Shown: positions 8,276-17,526, numbered from the stretch's first letter. The stretch is 46,634 nt of DNA from Treponema sp. UBA1240 (GCA_002308875.1 DBWK01000063.1:42495-89128), one strand, 5' to 3'. Program-made: numbers and translations. The notes: generated by a model not told the origin, from the sequence alone.

Positions 8276-9736
8276 ATGCAGACTTTTCTGACACACGAAA
8301 AGCAATCACAGAGAGAGTTTTCCTCTTATATAAAAAAGACCGAAAAAGCAATAAGAAAAGCTTTTAAGAAAAGTTTTGGCGCTGCGTATTCGGGGCTTAC
8401 GCCGCAGGAACTTGCTATTGCGATAAAAACTGACACAATTCTGCCGGAAAAGGGCATGGGGTTTGACAAAGTTCTTGCACTGGCAGAAAAAACTGTTTTG
8501 CCAAATCTGCTTTGTACGCCGTCTTCAAGCTACATGGCGCATCTTCACGGACCGAGCCTTTTGGAAACAATTGCGGCGGAGCTTGTAATCTCCACTTTTA
8601 ACCAATCAATGGACAGCTGGGATCAGTCGCCTGTTGCCACAGAAATTGAAGTGCAGGTCATACGCGCTTTGTGTTATTTGTATGGTTATAACAATACTTC
8701 CGACGGTGTTTTTACGAGTGGAGGCAGTCAGTCCAATCAGACTGCCATTATTCTTGCCCGTGACTGGTTTTGCAATGAGATTCTGCATTGGGATGTAAAA
8801 AAATACGGGCTTCCGGCACAGTTTACAAAGCTCAGGATGTATACAAGTGAAATTTCCCATTTTTCTATGGAAAAATCGGCGCATATCCTTGGTCTCGGTT
8901 ATGAATCGGTTGTAAAAGTTCCTGTTGATACCAAAAAGAAAATGGATATCGTCGCCTTAAAAAAACTTGTAGAACAGGATATTAATGCCGGCAACATTCC
9001 TTTTCTTGTTGTTGGAACGGTTGGAACTACAGATTTTGGCAGTATAGATGATTTGCATGAGCTTTATGAGATTGCACGGAATAATAATATGTGGCTTCAT
9101 GCGGATGCCGCGTACGGAAGCGGCGTTATAATGAGTCAAAAGTATAAAAAGCTTATTGATGGAATAGAGCTGTGTGATTCAATAACATTGGATTTTCACA
9201 AAATGTTCCTCATGCCTATCAGCTGCAGTGCTGTGCTTGTTAAGGACGGAAAAGATTTTAATGCTCTTACCGTTCATGCGGATTATCTGAACAGAACTGA
9301 AGACGAAGAAGACGGTTATACTAATCTTGTAGACAAATCAATCCAAACTACAAGGCGTTTTGATGCGCTTAAAGTTTGGACAGCGTTTCAGGTGCGCGGA
9401 AAAGATGGCTGGAGTGAGCTTATTGAAACAAGTATGGAAAATGCCAGATTTTTTTACAATAGGCTGAAAAACGACAGTAATTTTGAGGTTGTAACTGAAC
9501 CGGAAATTTCTTCCGTCGTATTTCGGTTTTGTGACGGAAACAAAAATACTGACGAGATTAATAAAAAAGTTCGACGCCGTTTGATTCACGAATACGGAAC
9601 AATAATCGGGCAGACTGTAAGCGATGGAAAGGTTTGTCTCAAGTTCACGCTGCTTAATCCGCTTATAACTCATGAAAAACTTGATGAACTGAAAGATCTT
9701 ATTACGGTACTTTCAAAAGAAGCGGCTGAAGAATGA
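8276..9736 (+). CDS. ddc: L-2,4-diaminobutyrate decarboxylase
   Basis: This 486-residue group II PLP-dependent decarboxylase probably converts L-2,4-diaminobutyrate to 1,3-diaminopropane and CO2. Residues seen: His195 in SEISHFSMEKSA (stacks on PLP), Asp277 in WLHADAAYGSG and the PLP lysine Lys309 in DFHKMFLMPISC. The last motif, with FHK and PISC, resembles diaminobutyrate decarboxylases more than glutamate or aromatic amino acid decarboxylases (usual form PHKW). Length is typical. GAGGGAG precedes the ATG by five bases. It lies downstream of dat across a terminator-like hairpin and its end overlaps pncC as ATGA. A glutamate-decarboxylase-like activity cannot be fully excluded. Confidence 0.87.
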   Translation: MQTFLTHEKQSQREFSSYIKKTEKAIRKAFKKSFGAAYSGLTPQELAIAIKTDTILPEKGMGFDKVLALAEKTVLPNLLCTPSSSYMAHLHGPSLLETIAAELVISTFNQSMDSWDQSPVATEIEVQVIRALCYLYGYNNTSDGVFTSGGSQSNQTAIILARDWFCNEILHWDVKKYGLPAQFTKLRMYTSEISHFSMEKSAHILGLGYESVVKVPVDTKKKMDIVALKKLVEQDINAGNIPFLVVGTVGTTDFGSIDDLHELYEIARNNNMWLHADAAYGSGVIMSQKYKKLIDGIELCDSITLDFHKMFLMPISCSAVLVKDGKDFNALTVHADYLNRTEDEEDGYTNLVDKSIQTTRRFDALKVWTAFQVRGKDGWSELIETSMENARFFYNRLKNDSNFEVVTEPEISSVVFRFCDGNKNTDEINKKVRRRLIHEYGTIIGQTVSDGKVCLKFTLLNPLITHEKLDELKDLITVLSKEAAEE

Positions 9737-10221
9737 TAAAAACGGAAGAACCAGCAGGACAACGTCTTCTTAACCTTTTGCGCGGAAAACATCTCACGCT
9801 TTCCTCCGCCGAATCTTGTACCGGCGGAATGATTTCTTCGTTTATAACGTCGATTGCCGGTTCAAGCGATGTTTACAGCGGTGGAATCGTTTCGTACACA
9901 AATCTGGTAAAGAACCGGATACTTGGTGTTGCCGAGAGTACTCTGCAACAATACGGCGCGGTCAGCGAACAGTGCGCCGGTGAAATGGCTGCCGGTGCGG
10001 CAAAACAAATACAAACCGAGGTTGCGTTTTCTGTAACCGGAATAGCGGGACCGACTGGCGGCACAAAACTAAAGCCGGTTGGTACGGTCTGCTTTGGTTT
10101 TTACATAGAGGGCAAAATAGTTACAGAAACATGCCTTTTCGCCGGAGACCGCAGCAATGTGCGCCGGCAGTCTGCGCTGCATGTTATTGCCCGTCTGCTG
10201 GAACTTTTAAAGGATTGCTAG
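9733..10221 (+). CDS. pncC: Nicotinamide-nucleotide amidase (CinA C-terminal domain)
   Basis: This 162-residue protein is the stand-alone CinA C-terminal/PncC domain, which deamidates NMN to nicotinic acid mononucleotide in NAD recycling. Family signatures are SSAESCTGGMIS (catalytic serine Ser28), YSGGIVSYTNLVKNRILGV (Tyr and Lys of the active site), GAVSEQCAGEMA and SVTGIAGPTGGT. The first domain of CinA is absent, as in PncC of many bacteria. Translation starts inside the ddc stop codon (ATGA). Its stop shares the palindrome CTAG with the stop of the opposing oligopeptide-binding gene. A functional link with diaminopropane synthesis is not evident. Confidence 0.93.
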   Translation: MIKTEEPAGQRLLNLLRGKHLTLSSAESCTGGMISSFITSIAGSSDVYSGGIVSYTNLVKNRILGVAESTLQQYGAVSEQCAGEMAAGAAKQIQTEVAFSVTGIAGPTGGTKLKPVGTVCFGFYIEGKIVTETCLFAGDRSNVRRQSALHVIARLLELLKDC

Positions 10222-11792
10222 TTTTCAACTTTTTTGCGGATTCCTGTAAAAGTGTGGACGTTAAGCATATTTTCTTCCCAGCCTTCCCACTTGGTTGAAT
10301 TGAACAGGTTGTAATGAACCGTATAATATAGCGGAATCAGAGCACCTGCTTGTTCCACAGCAATTGTTTCAGCTTCCGTAAGAATTTCGTTCCTTTGGCT
10401 GCCTTCGGGAAGAAGTGCCGCTTTTCGCAACAGAGAATCGAATTCGTCGTCGGCGTATTTGCCGTCGTTGTTTCCGTCAGTTGAAACAAGCTGTTCCAAA
10501 AATGAAGCTGCATCGCGAGCTTCGCTTTTCCATCCTCCCCTTGCAAGGTCAAATCCGCCGCCCTGTCTTGCTGCCAAAAAAGTGTTCCAGTCAGGTTCTT
10601 CCTGAATCAGAACTGTTATGCCGAGATTCTTTTTCCATTCGTTTACAACAAATTCCGCAACTTTTTTGTTGGCGCTGTTTGTTGTGTTTATATAAACTGA
10701 AATGCTCGGAAAATTTTTCCCATTTGCGTATCCGGCTTCTTTAAGCAGTGCCTGGGCTTTTGTAACGTCATACAATGTGTCTGTTTTTGATGACGAAGTC
10801 ACCGGAACAACTGACTTTGCCGGAACGGCACTTAAGTCGAAAACCGTTTTTGCAAGATCTTCTCTGTTTATTGCATATATAAGAGCTTTTCTTACTTTTT
10901 CATCGTTCAGCAGCGGATGACTTGTGTTTATATAATAATACTGCGAACACGGGTCAATTTCCTTTGTAAAATCAGAATTTGTGTCAAATATTCCTATGGT
11001 TTCTCCGGGTATGTCCGCTATCCAGTCGATTTTGCCTGAACGGTAATCTTCGTAAAGGTTTTGATTTGTTTCAGCTTTTACGAATATTAGTTTTGAGATG
11101 AAAATGTTGTCTTTGTTCCAGTAGTCGGGATTTTTCTCAAGCGTCAGCTTTCCGTCCGGAGAGAGAGACTTTACTTTAAAAGGACCGTTTGTAACAATGT
11201 TTTCCGGTTTACACCAGTCATCACCAAGTTCAAGAATACGATGTACAGGCAGCACTGCAAAGGCGAAATGTGCCATTCTATCTACCGCATTCGGGTCAGG
11301 ACGGTTGAATGTGATTTTAAGTGTGCTTTCGTTGACTGCTTTTATACCAAGCTCTTCAAAAAAAGTTCTGGACTGGTGAAGAGGCAGCGCACCCTTGATA
11401 AGCTCTGTAAGCATATATGTGTAAGGTGTCTCGTTTTCCGGTTTTAAAAGGTATTTCCATGAATTTACGACGGACTGTGCCGTTATTCGTGTGCCGTCGC
11501 TCCACTGGGTGTTTCTTATGTGGAATGTTACGCTTCTGAAGTCTTTTGAGTATTCCCAGCTTTCCGCAAGTCCGGGTAAAATTTTGTCTGCTTTTGCATC
11601 GTAGTTTACAAGGCCTTCAAAAAGAGCAGGATAAATACGTCTGTCAGCTTCGTTCTGTATGTTTACGGGATTTATATGAGGTTCTGTGTTCCCATTTGCA
11701 ATAACAAGTTTGCTTTTTGATAAAAACGAGTCACAAGATGTAAAAATGCAAATGCCGCAAAGGAAAAAAGACAAAAGATGCTTATTCTTCAT
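10218..11792 (-). CDS. Oligopeptide-binding lipoprotein (SBP family 5)
   Basis: This is a 524-residue ABC-transporter solute-binding protein of the OppA/DppA type. The N-terminus has a signal ending in lipobox IFTSC, with the lipidated Cys at 20. The core shows family features: PALFEGLVNYDAKADKILPG, AESWEYSKDFRSVTFHIR, TQWSDGTRITAQSVVNSWKY, TNGPFKVKSLSPDG and LEKNPDYWNKDNI. The frame is open to 11825, but I choose ATG 11792 because the region above it is a promoter (TTGTGA, 17 bases, TATATT) and the signal peptide then has normal length. No Shine-Dalgarno is present. No permease genes are adjacent, so it is an orphan binding protein that may feed a transporter elsewhere. Confidence 0.93.
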   Translation of the reverse strand: MKNKHLLSFFLCGICIFTSCDSFLSKSKLVIANGNTEPHINPVNIQNEADRRIYPALFEGLVNYDAKADKILPGLAESWEYSKDFRSVTFHIRNTQWSDGTRITAQSVVNSWKYLLKPENETPYTYMLTELIKGALPLHQSRTFFEELGIKAVNESTLKITFNRPDPNAVDRMAHFAFAVLPVHRILELGDDWCKPENIVTNGPFKVKSLSPDGKLTLEKNPDYWNKDNIFISKLIFVKAETNQNLYEDYRSGKIDWIADIPGETIGIFDTNSDFTKEIDPCSQYYYINTSHPLLNDEKVRKALIYAINREDLAKTVFDLSAVPAKSVVPVTSSSKTDTLYDVTKAQALLKEAGYANGKNFPSISVYINTTNSANKKVAEFVVNEWKKNLGITVLIQEEPDWNTFLAARQGGGFDLARGGWKSEARDAASFLEQLVSTDGNNDGKYADDEFDSLLRKAALLPEGSQRNEILTEAETIAVEQAGALIPLYYTVHYNLFNSTKWEGWEENMLNVHTFTGIRKKVEN

Positions 11793-11798
11793 AACTAA

Positions 11799-11827
11799 AA
11801 TATAGCAAATTTGTGTTTGATTCACAA
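11799..11827 (-). promoter_or_regulatory. Promoter of the oligopeptide-binding gene, predicted leaderless
   Basis: On the minus strand TTGTGA (11822-11827), 17 bases, TATATT (11799-11804), with TGC before the -10 (extended -10). Six bases then separate the -10 from the ATG at 11792, so transcription should begin at or next to the start codon. Confidence 0.65.
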
Positions 11828-11913
11828 GCGGATAGTTTTTTGGTTGAAATGTTAAAAATGTCCAAAAAATAAATTTTCTGCAAAAAACTCTTTTCGATTT
11901 TTAAATTATGGTG

Positions 11914-11919
11914 TATACT
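11914..11919 (+). promoter_or_regulatory. Predicted -10 of the 7TM/PP2C gene
   Basis: TATACT lies 12 bases before the ATG at 11932, giving a predicted leader of about five bases and no Shine-Dalgarno. The -35 is unclear (TTTCGA at 11892-11897 is the nearest candidate, spacing 16). Confidence 0.4.
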
Positions 11920-11931
11920 TAAAATAATTTT

Positions 11932-14091
11932 ATGACAACTATTCCGCGTTCAAGAATAAAATCTGTCTTTCCCCTTAAAAAGCTTTTTTTTGCCTGCATT
12001 TTTTTATTGGCTGTATGCGGACTTTTTGCGGAAAATGCTAATTCTGTGCGATATGTTTTTAATGATGGATGGTTTTGGGCTGTTGATTATGAGGGTGAAA
12101 GAGTCTACAAACCACTTGATACGACTTCTCTTAAAAAAATGGAGTCGTTTCTTGAGGATGGTACGGGTTTTGTCTGGTTGAAATATGAGTTTGAAGTTCC
12201 TAAGACCCTTAACGGCCGCAATCTTTCAATTTTTATAGGAAACATAAGTGTTGCGGCAGAATTTTATTTGAACGGTTCTTTAATATCCACAGCGGGGCAT
12301 CTTCCCCCGCATGAATTTTTTGCAGGACCGTCGGCGTTTGCCTGTAATTTTCCGCCGTTTATGCTCAATACGCAGGGCTCAAATACTTTGCTTATAAAAT
12401 TGTTTGTGGATGGAACCGGCGGCTTGAAAAACATTCCGTATCTTGGTACTTACAATAATGTACAGGCTCAGTTGGAACGGGTAACTTTTTTTTCCAAAAT
12501 GCTTAATCTTATGATAGCCGCTACTGAAATCATTATGGCACTGTTTTACTTTTTGGTTTTTGTACGCAATACAAAAGACAAAGAGTATTTGATGTGGGCT
12601 TTGACTGTTTTCGGAACAGTTTGTTATCTTGTTCCTTATTTTATTGATTCAAATCTGCTGCTTTGGAACAGTATGTCATACCTTACGTTTCAAAAGTTTT
12701 TTTCAAGTATAGCGGCTTTTGTTACGGGATTTTTTGCAACTTCCTTTATGATTTATTTCCTCAAAGACAAGTTCCCGGGTAACATTCTTGCCGTGCGCGT
12801 AACACTGCTTGCTGTTCCCGTTGTTATAACGGTATTTATACCGACAAATGTTGTTTTTGTCAGATTCCTGCCGATTTTGTTTTTATTTCTTGCAGCTCAA
12901 ATTGGTTTTGCTGTTTTTTCCATCATAAGAAGTTTTTTGCACGGAAAAACAAAGGAAGTTCTTATTCTTGTAAGCGGATTTTCTCCCGTTTTGCTTGGAC
13001 TTATTATTGATTTTGTCTTTCAGGTTTTGCTTGAAAATGTTTCTATGCCTTTGTTCACGGTGTTTGGTTGGGAACTTGTAGTTATCTTTTTCATGGTTAT
13101 TCTTACCTATCGTTTTTCAAACTACAGAAAAACAGCCGAGTTTCTTAATGCCAAGCTTGAATGGGAAGTTGGTGAGCGTATTAAGGAATTGAAAGAGACT
13201 AATGAAAAACTTCAGCTGGAACAGGATGAATCAAAACGCGAAATGGATTTGGCTGTGCATGTTCAGCGTTCTTTTTATCCGCAGGTGGTATCGGCGCTGA
13301 ACGGCTGGGATATGGCGGTTCATTTCAGACCTTTTGCCGGTGTTTCCGGTGATTTGTATGATTTTTATATAACAGGAAAAGAATTGGAAGGACTCAGCTT
13401 GTTTGATGTTTCCGGTCACGGTATTGCTGCCGGACTTATAACAATGCTTTCCAAAAATATCATATTCAGAGTTTTTAACGATAACCGCAAAGAAGCACTT
13501 CCTGCTGTTATGGAAAAACTGAACAAAAATATTATCAAAGCCAAAGGCAGCATTGAAAATTATTTGGTTGGTCTTATTCTGCGTACAAATTCTGATGGTT
13601 CGCTGGAATTGGTAAATGCGGGAGGGCCTCCTCCTCTACTTCATTCATGCAGAACAGATACTGTTTCTCCTGTTTTAACGGACAAAAAGCAGTTTGGAAT
13701 GGTTGGTGTAGCGGATTTGCCTGTTTCATTTCAGAATGTTCCTTTTTCGATGGCTGGTGGAGATACTGTCATATTTTTTACGGACGGACTTACGGAAGCA
13801 ACGAATCCTGCCGGTGAAGAATTCGGTATGGAACGGCTTTCAGAAAGTTTGCGCAACAAGGATAGAAAAACAGCTGACCAAAAACTTGCCGGAATCCTTA
13901 AAGATTTGGCAACGTTTATAGGCAGCGAGCCGTTAAGGGATGATATTACGCTCATTGTTTTGAGAAAACAGACTGATTCCGATATAGAAGAACTTGAAGC
14001 ATACGGTGAGTTGGAAGAACTTGAAGAGGTAAGCGAAATTGATGAACTTTTCGATGATGCTGATTCTCTTGGCCTTGAAATGATAAGATAA
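11932..14091 (+). CDS. 7TM receptor (7TMR-DISM type) with PP2C/SpoIIE phosphatase domain
   Basis: This 719-residue signalling protein has a signal peptide (cleavage after LFA, about 33) and a periplasmic beta-sandwich domain (about 38-180, FVWLKYEFEVP and FYLNGS as in 7TMR-DISMED2 domains). Seven membrane helices follow (about 188-395), then a coiled coil (about 400-440) and a PP2C-type phosphatase (about 450-680). Metal-binding residues are present: Asp474 in VSGDLYDFY, Asp492 in DVSGHG, Asp618 in FFTDGLTEA and the DD of RDDITLIV (670-671). The last 35 residues are strongly acidic. It likely dephosphorylates an anti-sigma-factor antagonist in response to an outside ligand; the partner is not in the window. 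The methyltransferase follows 16 bases later. Confidence 0.92.
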   Translation: MTTIPRSRIKSVFPLKKLFFACIFLLAVCGLFAENANSVRYVFNDGWFWAVDYEGERVYKPLDTTSLKKMESFLEDGTGFVWLKYEFEVPKTLNGRNLSIFIGNISVAAEFYLNGSLISTAGHLPPHEFFAGPSAFACNFPPFMLNTQGSNTLLIKLFVDGTGGLKNIPYLGTYNNVQAQLERVTFFSKMLNLMIAATEIIMALFYFLVFVRNTKDKEYLMWALTVFGTVCYLVPYFIDSNLLLWNSMSYLTFQKFFSSIAAFVTGFFATSFMIYFLKDKFPGNILAVRVTLLAVPVVITVFIPTNVVFVRFLPILFLFLAAQIGFAVFSIIRSFLHGKTKEVLILVSGFSPVLLGLIIDFVFQVLLENVSMPLFTVFGWELVVIFFMVILTYRFSNYRKTAEFLNAKLEWEVGERIKELKETNEKLQLEQDESKREMDLAVHVQRSFYPQVVSALNGWDMAVHFRPFAGVSGDLYDFYITGKELEGLSLFDVSGHGIAAGLITMLSKNIIFRVFNDNRKEALPAVMEKLNKNIIKAKGSIENYLVGLILRTNSDGSLELVNAGGPPPLLHSCRTDTVSPVLTDKKQFGMVGVADLPVSFQNVPFSMAGGDTVIFFTDGLTEATNPAGEEFGMERLSESLRNKDRKTADQKLAGILKDLATFIGSEPLRDDITLIVLRKQTDSDIEELEAYGELEELEEVSEIDELFDDADSLGLEMIR

Positions 14092-14107
14092 AATCAGGTA
14101 ATTCAAT

Positions 14108-14866
14108 ATGAAAGCGGGAAAAAAACAGTGGTTTGAAAAAGAAAAATTCTGGCTGGAGTTTGCTCCTATTATGTTTGACGCAAACCACTGGGCAGAAGCG
14201 ACAGATGTTGCTGAAGCTGTGTACCGAATATGCGGATTAAAAAACGGAGATTCCGTTCTTGATGCTGGCTGCGGTGTCGGCAGAATAAGCGTTGAATTGG
14301 CATTGCTCGGGCTGAATGTTACCGGTGTGGATTTGATTCAGCCTCTGCTTGACACTGCAAAGGAATCCGCCATGGCTGAAGGTGTCAGCATAAACCTTGT
14401 GAATGCGGATTTGCGTTCCTTTTCATCAATGGAAAAATTTGATGCCGCCGTCAGCTTGTATACTTCTTTCGGTTATTGTGATACGGAAGATGAGGATTCG
14501 CTTATTCTTTCTAATATTGCTTCTTCACTGAAACCCGGCGGAAAATTTATAATGGAATGTTTAAGCAGGGAAATTGAAGCGCGCGATTTTATTGAAGGTG
14601 AATGGTTTGAGCGTGCCGGAAAGACGGTTCTTACGGATTTTTCGGTTGTAAATGACTGGAAGGGCTTACGTTCACGGTGGATACTGATTGACAACAAAAC
14701 CGGCGAACGTTATGAGCATGAATTTGTTCAGCGGCTTTATTCCGCTCCTGAACTTAAAACTCAGATGCTGAAATGCGGATTTAAAACCGCCGAACTATAC
14801 GGCGATTTTGATTTTTCGCCTTATGATTACAAAGCAAGAACTATGATAATTGTAGCGGAAGTTTGA
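14108..14866 (+). CDS. Class I SAM-dependent methyltransferase
   Basis: The 252-residue product has the Rossmann SAM-binding fold: motif I VLDAGCGVGRIS at about 50-61, the acidic end of strand 2 in VTGVDLIQPLL, NADLRSFS (motif II) and AAVSLYTSFGYC (post II). The C-terminal half has KPGGKFIMEC and a family-typical ending with DYKARTMIIVAEV. This combination resembles the Methyltransf_25 group of small-molecule methyltransferases; the substrate is unknown. It lies 16 bases after the phosphatase gene with a weak CAGGTAA site, so the two are probably co-transcribed. It ends 18 bases from the convergent thioesterase gene. Confidence 0.88.
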   Translation: MKAGKKQWFEKEKFWLEFAPIMFDANHWAEATDVAEAVYRICGLKNGDSVLDAGCGVGRISVELALLGLNVTGVDLIQPLLDTAKESAMAEGVSINLVNADLRSFSSMEKFDAAVSLYTSFGYCDTEDEDSLILSNIASSLKPGGKFIMECLSREIEARDFIEGEWFERAGKTVLTDFSVVNDWKGLRSRWILIDNKTGERYEHEFVQRLYSAPELKTQMLKCGFKTAELYGDFDFSPYDYKARTMIIVAEV

Positions 14867-14884
14867 GTTAATCTGCTGATTGTT

Positions 14885-15286
14885 TTAAACTTCGGGTTTT
14901 AAACCTTCGACCATGAATTCCGGCGGAATTCTTGACGGTCTGCCCTCATGCGTTACACTTGCCCAGGTTACGGTTGCTTCCGTACAGATGGTTCCGTCTT
15001 CTTTTTTTATAACCTGCTTTATTGTGCCTGAAACAGATTTCATTTGTACCGGTTCTGATTCGATAAAAAGTTTATCGCCGGAAAACGCGGAAACTTTGTA
15101 GTGAATGTCTACATGTGTCACGTAAAGATAAAAGCCTGCCGCAACAATGCCTTTGTAATCAAATCCTATTGCATTGAGATAATCCATTCTTGCGTATTCG
15201 AGATAGTTCAGATACACGGCATTGTTTACGTGATTGTATGAATCACATTCATACGGTCGGACTACTAATTCGGTTATGTGTTTCAT
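14885..15286 (-). CDS. Acyl-CoA thioesterase, 4HBT/YbgC hot-dog family
   Basis: This 133-residue hot-dog fold protein has the YbgC-like active-site motif: Asp15 and His19 in RPYECDSYNHVNNAVYLNYLEYAR. It is expected to hydrolyse acyl-CoA or acyl-ACP thioesters in the cytoplasm; the specific substrate is unknown. The frame is open to 15379, but the added residues are not family-like. ATG 15286 places the first strand correctly and has TATACT exactly six bases upstream, so I choose it. There is no Shine-Dalgarno sequence, which suggests a leaderless mRNA. Confidence 0.88.
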   Translation of the reverse strand: MKHITELVVRPYECDSYNHVNNAVYLNYLEYARMDYLNAIGFDYKGIVAAGFYLYVTHVDIHYKVSAFSGDKLFIESEPVQMKSVSGTIKQVIKKEDGTICTEATVTWASVTHEGRPSRIPPEFMVEGLKPEV

Positions 15287-15292
15287 AATTAC

Positions 15293-15322
15293 AGTATATG
15301 ACAAAAAAACATAATATGTAAA
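15293..15322 (-). promoter_or_regulatory. Promoter of the thioesterase gene, predicted leaderless
   Basis: On the minus strand TTTACA (15317-15322), 18 bases, TATACT (15293-15298), then six bases to the ATG at 15286. It lies inside the gap and first codons after the U32 gene's stop region. Confidence 0.6.
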
Positions 15323-15347
15323 CAGGTAAAGAAAGCAGAATCCTCTG

Positions 15348-17489
15348 TCATTTTTTCCGTTTTTTGCCCTGTGCCACATACTGCTTCTTTTGATTTTCTG
15401 TCTGAATTTTGTGCTTTTCTACTTTATCCGGTGAGTAAAAGCCCTCTTTCCAGTTAAAGCGGCTGGTTTCAGGAAGTACTCTTCCGTTGTAATACGCCGA
15501 CATTATTTGCTTTAATTCGTTGCGCTTTACGTCTGTCTTGGACAGGTCTATCAAGAAGTGCGAAAACCCCATCGATTTTAAGGTTTTTTGCTTGTCAACG
15601 ATTGAAAATGGATTGTCAGGAAGAACAAAAGAACCGTCCGGTGTTGAAAGAGCCTTAAAAACACTTTCCTGCCGGTCTGAAAAATACATAAAGTCGTAGC
15701 TTTCTGGCAGTTGGAATCTCATACGGAACAGGGCAGGGTATGCAAAAACCGTTACAAGTACGCGTTTGCGCTGTTCAACGGGGAAAGTTTCAAGCAAGTT
15801 GTCCTTGGAATTTTCCAACGGAGTTATAAGAGGTGTAATATTCTGATTCTCCAGCCATGAAACCGCCCACCTGTTGAAAGTGTACAGGTACGGACCTGCT
15901 GTCAGAACAGCTTTTTTGCCTTTGAATATGGCTATGTGTCCGGGATTGTTTACAATCCAGTTTGTAAAGCCTTCCGCCAAAAGATAATCAACAGTGTCAT
16001 TCAGTGCTTGTTCCTCCCCCTGCGGTAAATATGGATCAAGTGAAATCATTGTCTGCTTTTTTGAAAGCGGTGTTTTTTCCTTATTCTCAACAAGGGCTTT
16101 TTTTGTCTGTGAATTCAATTCCAGGATTATGCGTACAGGACTTTCAGATTGCACTGTCAGCGCATCTTTTATTGTAGAAACCTGAATGTATAATCCCTCC
16201 GGGAAAGTTTTTGTAAAATTTGCATCAAGCGGGGACAAATCTAAAATAGGTAGCAATTGGTCACCCGGCTGTGTTCTAAATTTTCCCATATCTTTGGGTA
16301 TTACGTGCGGATATCGCTTGGACATGCTTTTTGTCTGCATAAGGTAAACGGAATCGCCAATACCGAAATTTTCGGGAATATCAATCCAGTAGGAATTGTT
16401 TTCTGTAAATGTGTTTTTAATTTTCCAGCTTTCGCGGCCGGAATCATCCTTTTTGTGCAGTCTTATGGAATCTCCAGGTTCAGCATCATAGGTTCCGCCT
16501 GTAAGAATTGCATACAATCCCGCCTGATTTCCGTGAACTGTTTTGGTTTTTACGATTTTGCCCAGATAAATGCCTGTACCGCTTGCCTGATCTGGATTGA
16601 GAATGTTTTCAGCTTTGTCGGAAGTATACCAGTATGCTGTTTTTGATCTTGCAAAATCAGTTGAAAGCATTCGCTTTGCTGTGGCGATTGCGCCTTTTTT
16701 GTCTTCTTCCCAGTGGTCAATCAGATATCGGTATGCAGAAACAACGCTGCCTACGTATTCGGCGCTTTTCATCCTACCTTCAATCTTGAACGAGGCAACT
16801 CCAGCTTTTATCAGGTCGGGAATTTGATCAACAAGCTGCAAATCATAGGGCGAAAAATAAAAACCCTGTTTTATTCCACTGTCACAGTCAGCCTCGTATA
16901 AACGGCGGCATGCCTGTGTACACATACCGCGATTTGCCGATTTTCCGCCAAGATAGCTTGAAAAAAGGCATAATCCCGATTCGCTTACACAAAGCGCGCC
17001 GTGTACAAAAACTTCCAGCTCAACGTTTGTTTCCTGTTTTATTTGCTTTATTTCTTCAAGGTTAAGTTCGCGCGCAAGCACAACCCGCTTTATTCCGCTT
17101 TTGCTCATTGTGTTGGCGGCTTTTGCGCAGGCAATATTCATCTGCGTTGAAGCGTGTATACGTAGATTGGGAAAAAACTGCTGGACAAGCCGCACTACGC
17201 CATAGTCCTGAACGATTATTCCGTCCGGTCCGATTTTATTCAAGTAACCGAGAAAACGGTACATACGTTCTGTTTCACTTTCTTCTACAACAGTATTTAC
17301 GGTGACAAAGACTTTTTTTCCAAGTTTATGAAGCGACTCTACAGCAGCTTCAAACTGGTTCCATGCAAAATTCGTTGTTCTGAGACGTGCATTAAAAGAT
17401 TTTAGTCCCAGATATACGGCATCTGCTCCCTCGTTTATCGCTGCGTCAAGCGCTTCCGGATTTCCTGCCGGTGCTAATAATTCTGGCAT
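15348..17489 (-). CDS. Peptidase U32 family protein (RlhA/TrhP-like)
   Basis: This 713-residue protein begins PELLAPAGNPEALDAAINEGADAVY, diagnostic of the U32 family. The U32 signature VFVHGALCVSESGLCLFSSY follows, with Cys167, Cys174, Cys190 and Cys194, the four conserved cysteines. Characterised bacterial relatives (RlhA, TrhP) hydroxylate rRNA or tRNA rather than digest collagen, so an RNA-modification role is more likely than proteolysis. The C-terminal half (about 330-680) matches the longer RlhA-like architecture. The final 30 residues are very basic and Gln-rich, possibly RNA-binding. An AAGGA precedes the ATG by seven bases, and an extended -10 lies at 17527-17535. Confidence 0.88.
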   Translation of the reverse strand: MPELLAPAGNPEALDAAINEGADAVYLGLKSFNARLRTTNFAWNQFEAAVESLHKLGKKVFVTVNTVVEESETERMYRFLGYLNKIGPDGIIVQDYGVVRLVQQFFPNLRIHASTQMNIACAKAANTMSKSGIKRVVLARELNLEEIKQIKQETNVELEVFVHGALCVSESGLCLFSSYLGGKSANRGMCTQACRRLYEADCDSGIKQGFYFSPYDLQLVDQIPDLIKAGVASFKIEGRMKSAEYVGSVVSAYRYLIDHWEEDKKGAIATAKRMLSTDFARSKTAYWYTSDKAENILNPDQASGTGIYLGKIVKTKTVHGNQAGLYAILTGGTYDAEPGDSIRLHKKDDSGRESWKIKNTFTENNSYWIDIPENFGIGDSVYLMQTKSMSKRYPHVIPKDMGKFRTQPGDQLLPILDLSPLDANFTKTFPEGLYIQVSTIKDALTVQSESPVRIILELNSQTKKALVENKEKTPLSKKQTMISLDPYLPQGEEQALNDTVDYLLAEGFTNWIVNNPGHIAIFKGKKAVLTAGPYLYTFNRWAVSWLENQNITPLITPLENSKDNLLETFPVEQRKRVLVTVFAYPALFRMRFQLPESYDFMYFSDRQESVFKALSTPDGSFVLPDNPFSIVDKQKTLKSMGFSHFLIDLSKTDVKRNELKQIMSAYYNGRVLPETSRFNWKEGFYSPDKVEKHKIQTENQKKQYVAQGKKRKK

Positions 17490-17526
17490 TTTTTGTTCCT
17501 TGAAAAAAATTGTAGTCTATTGCCAT

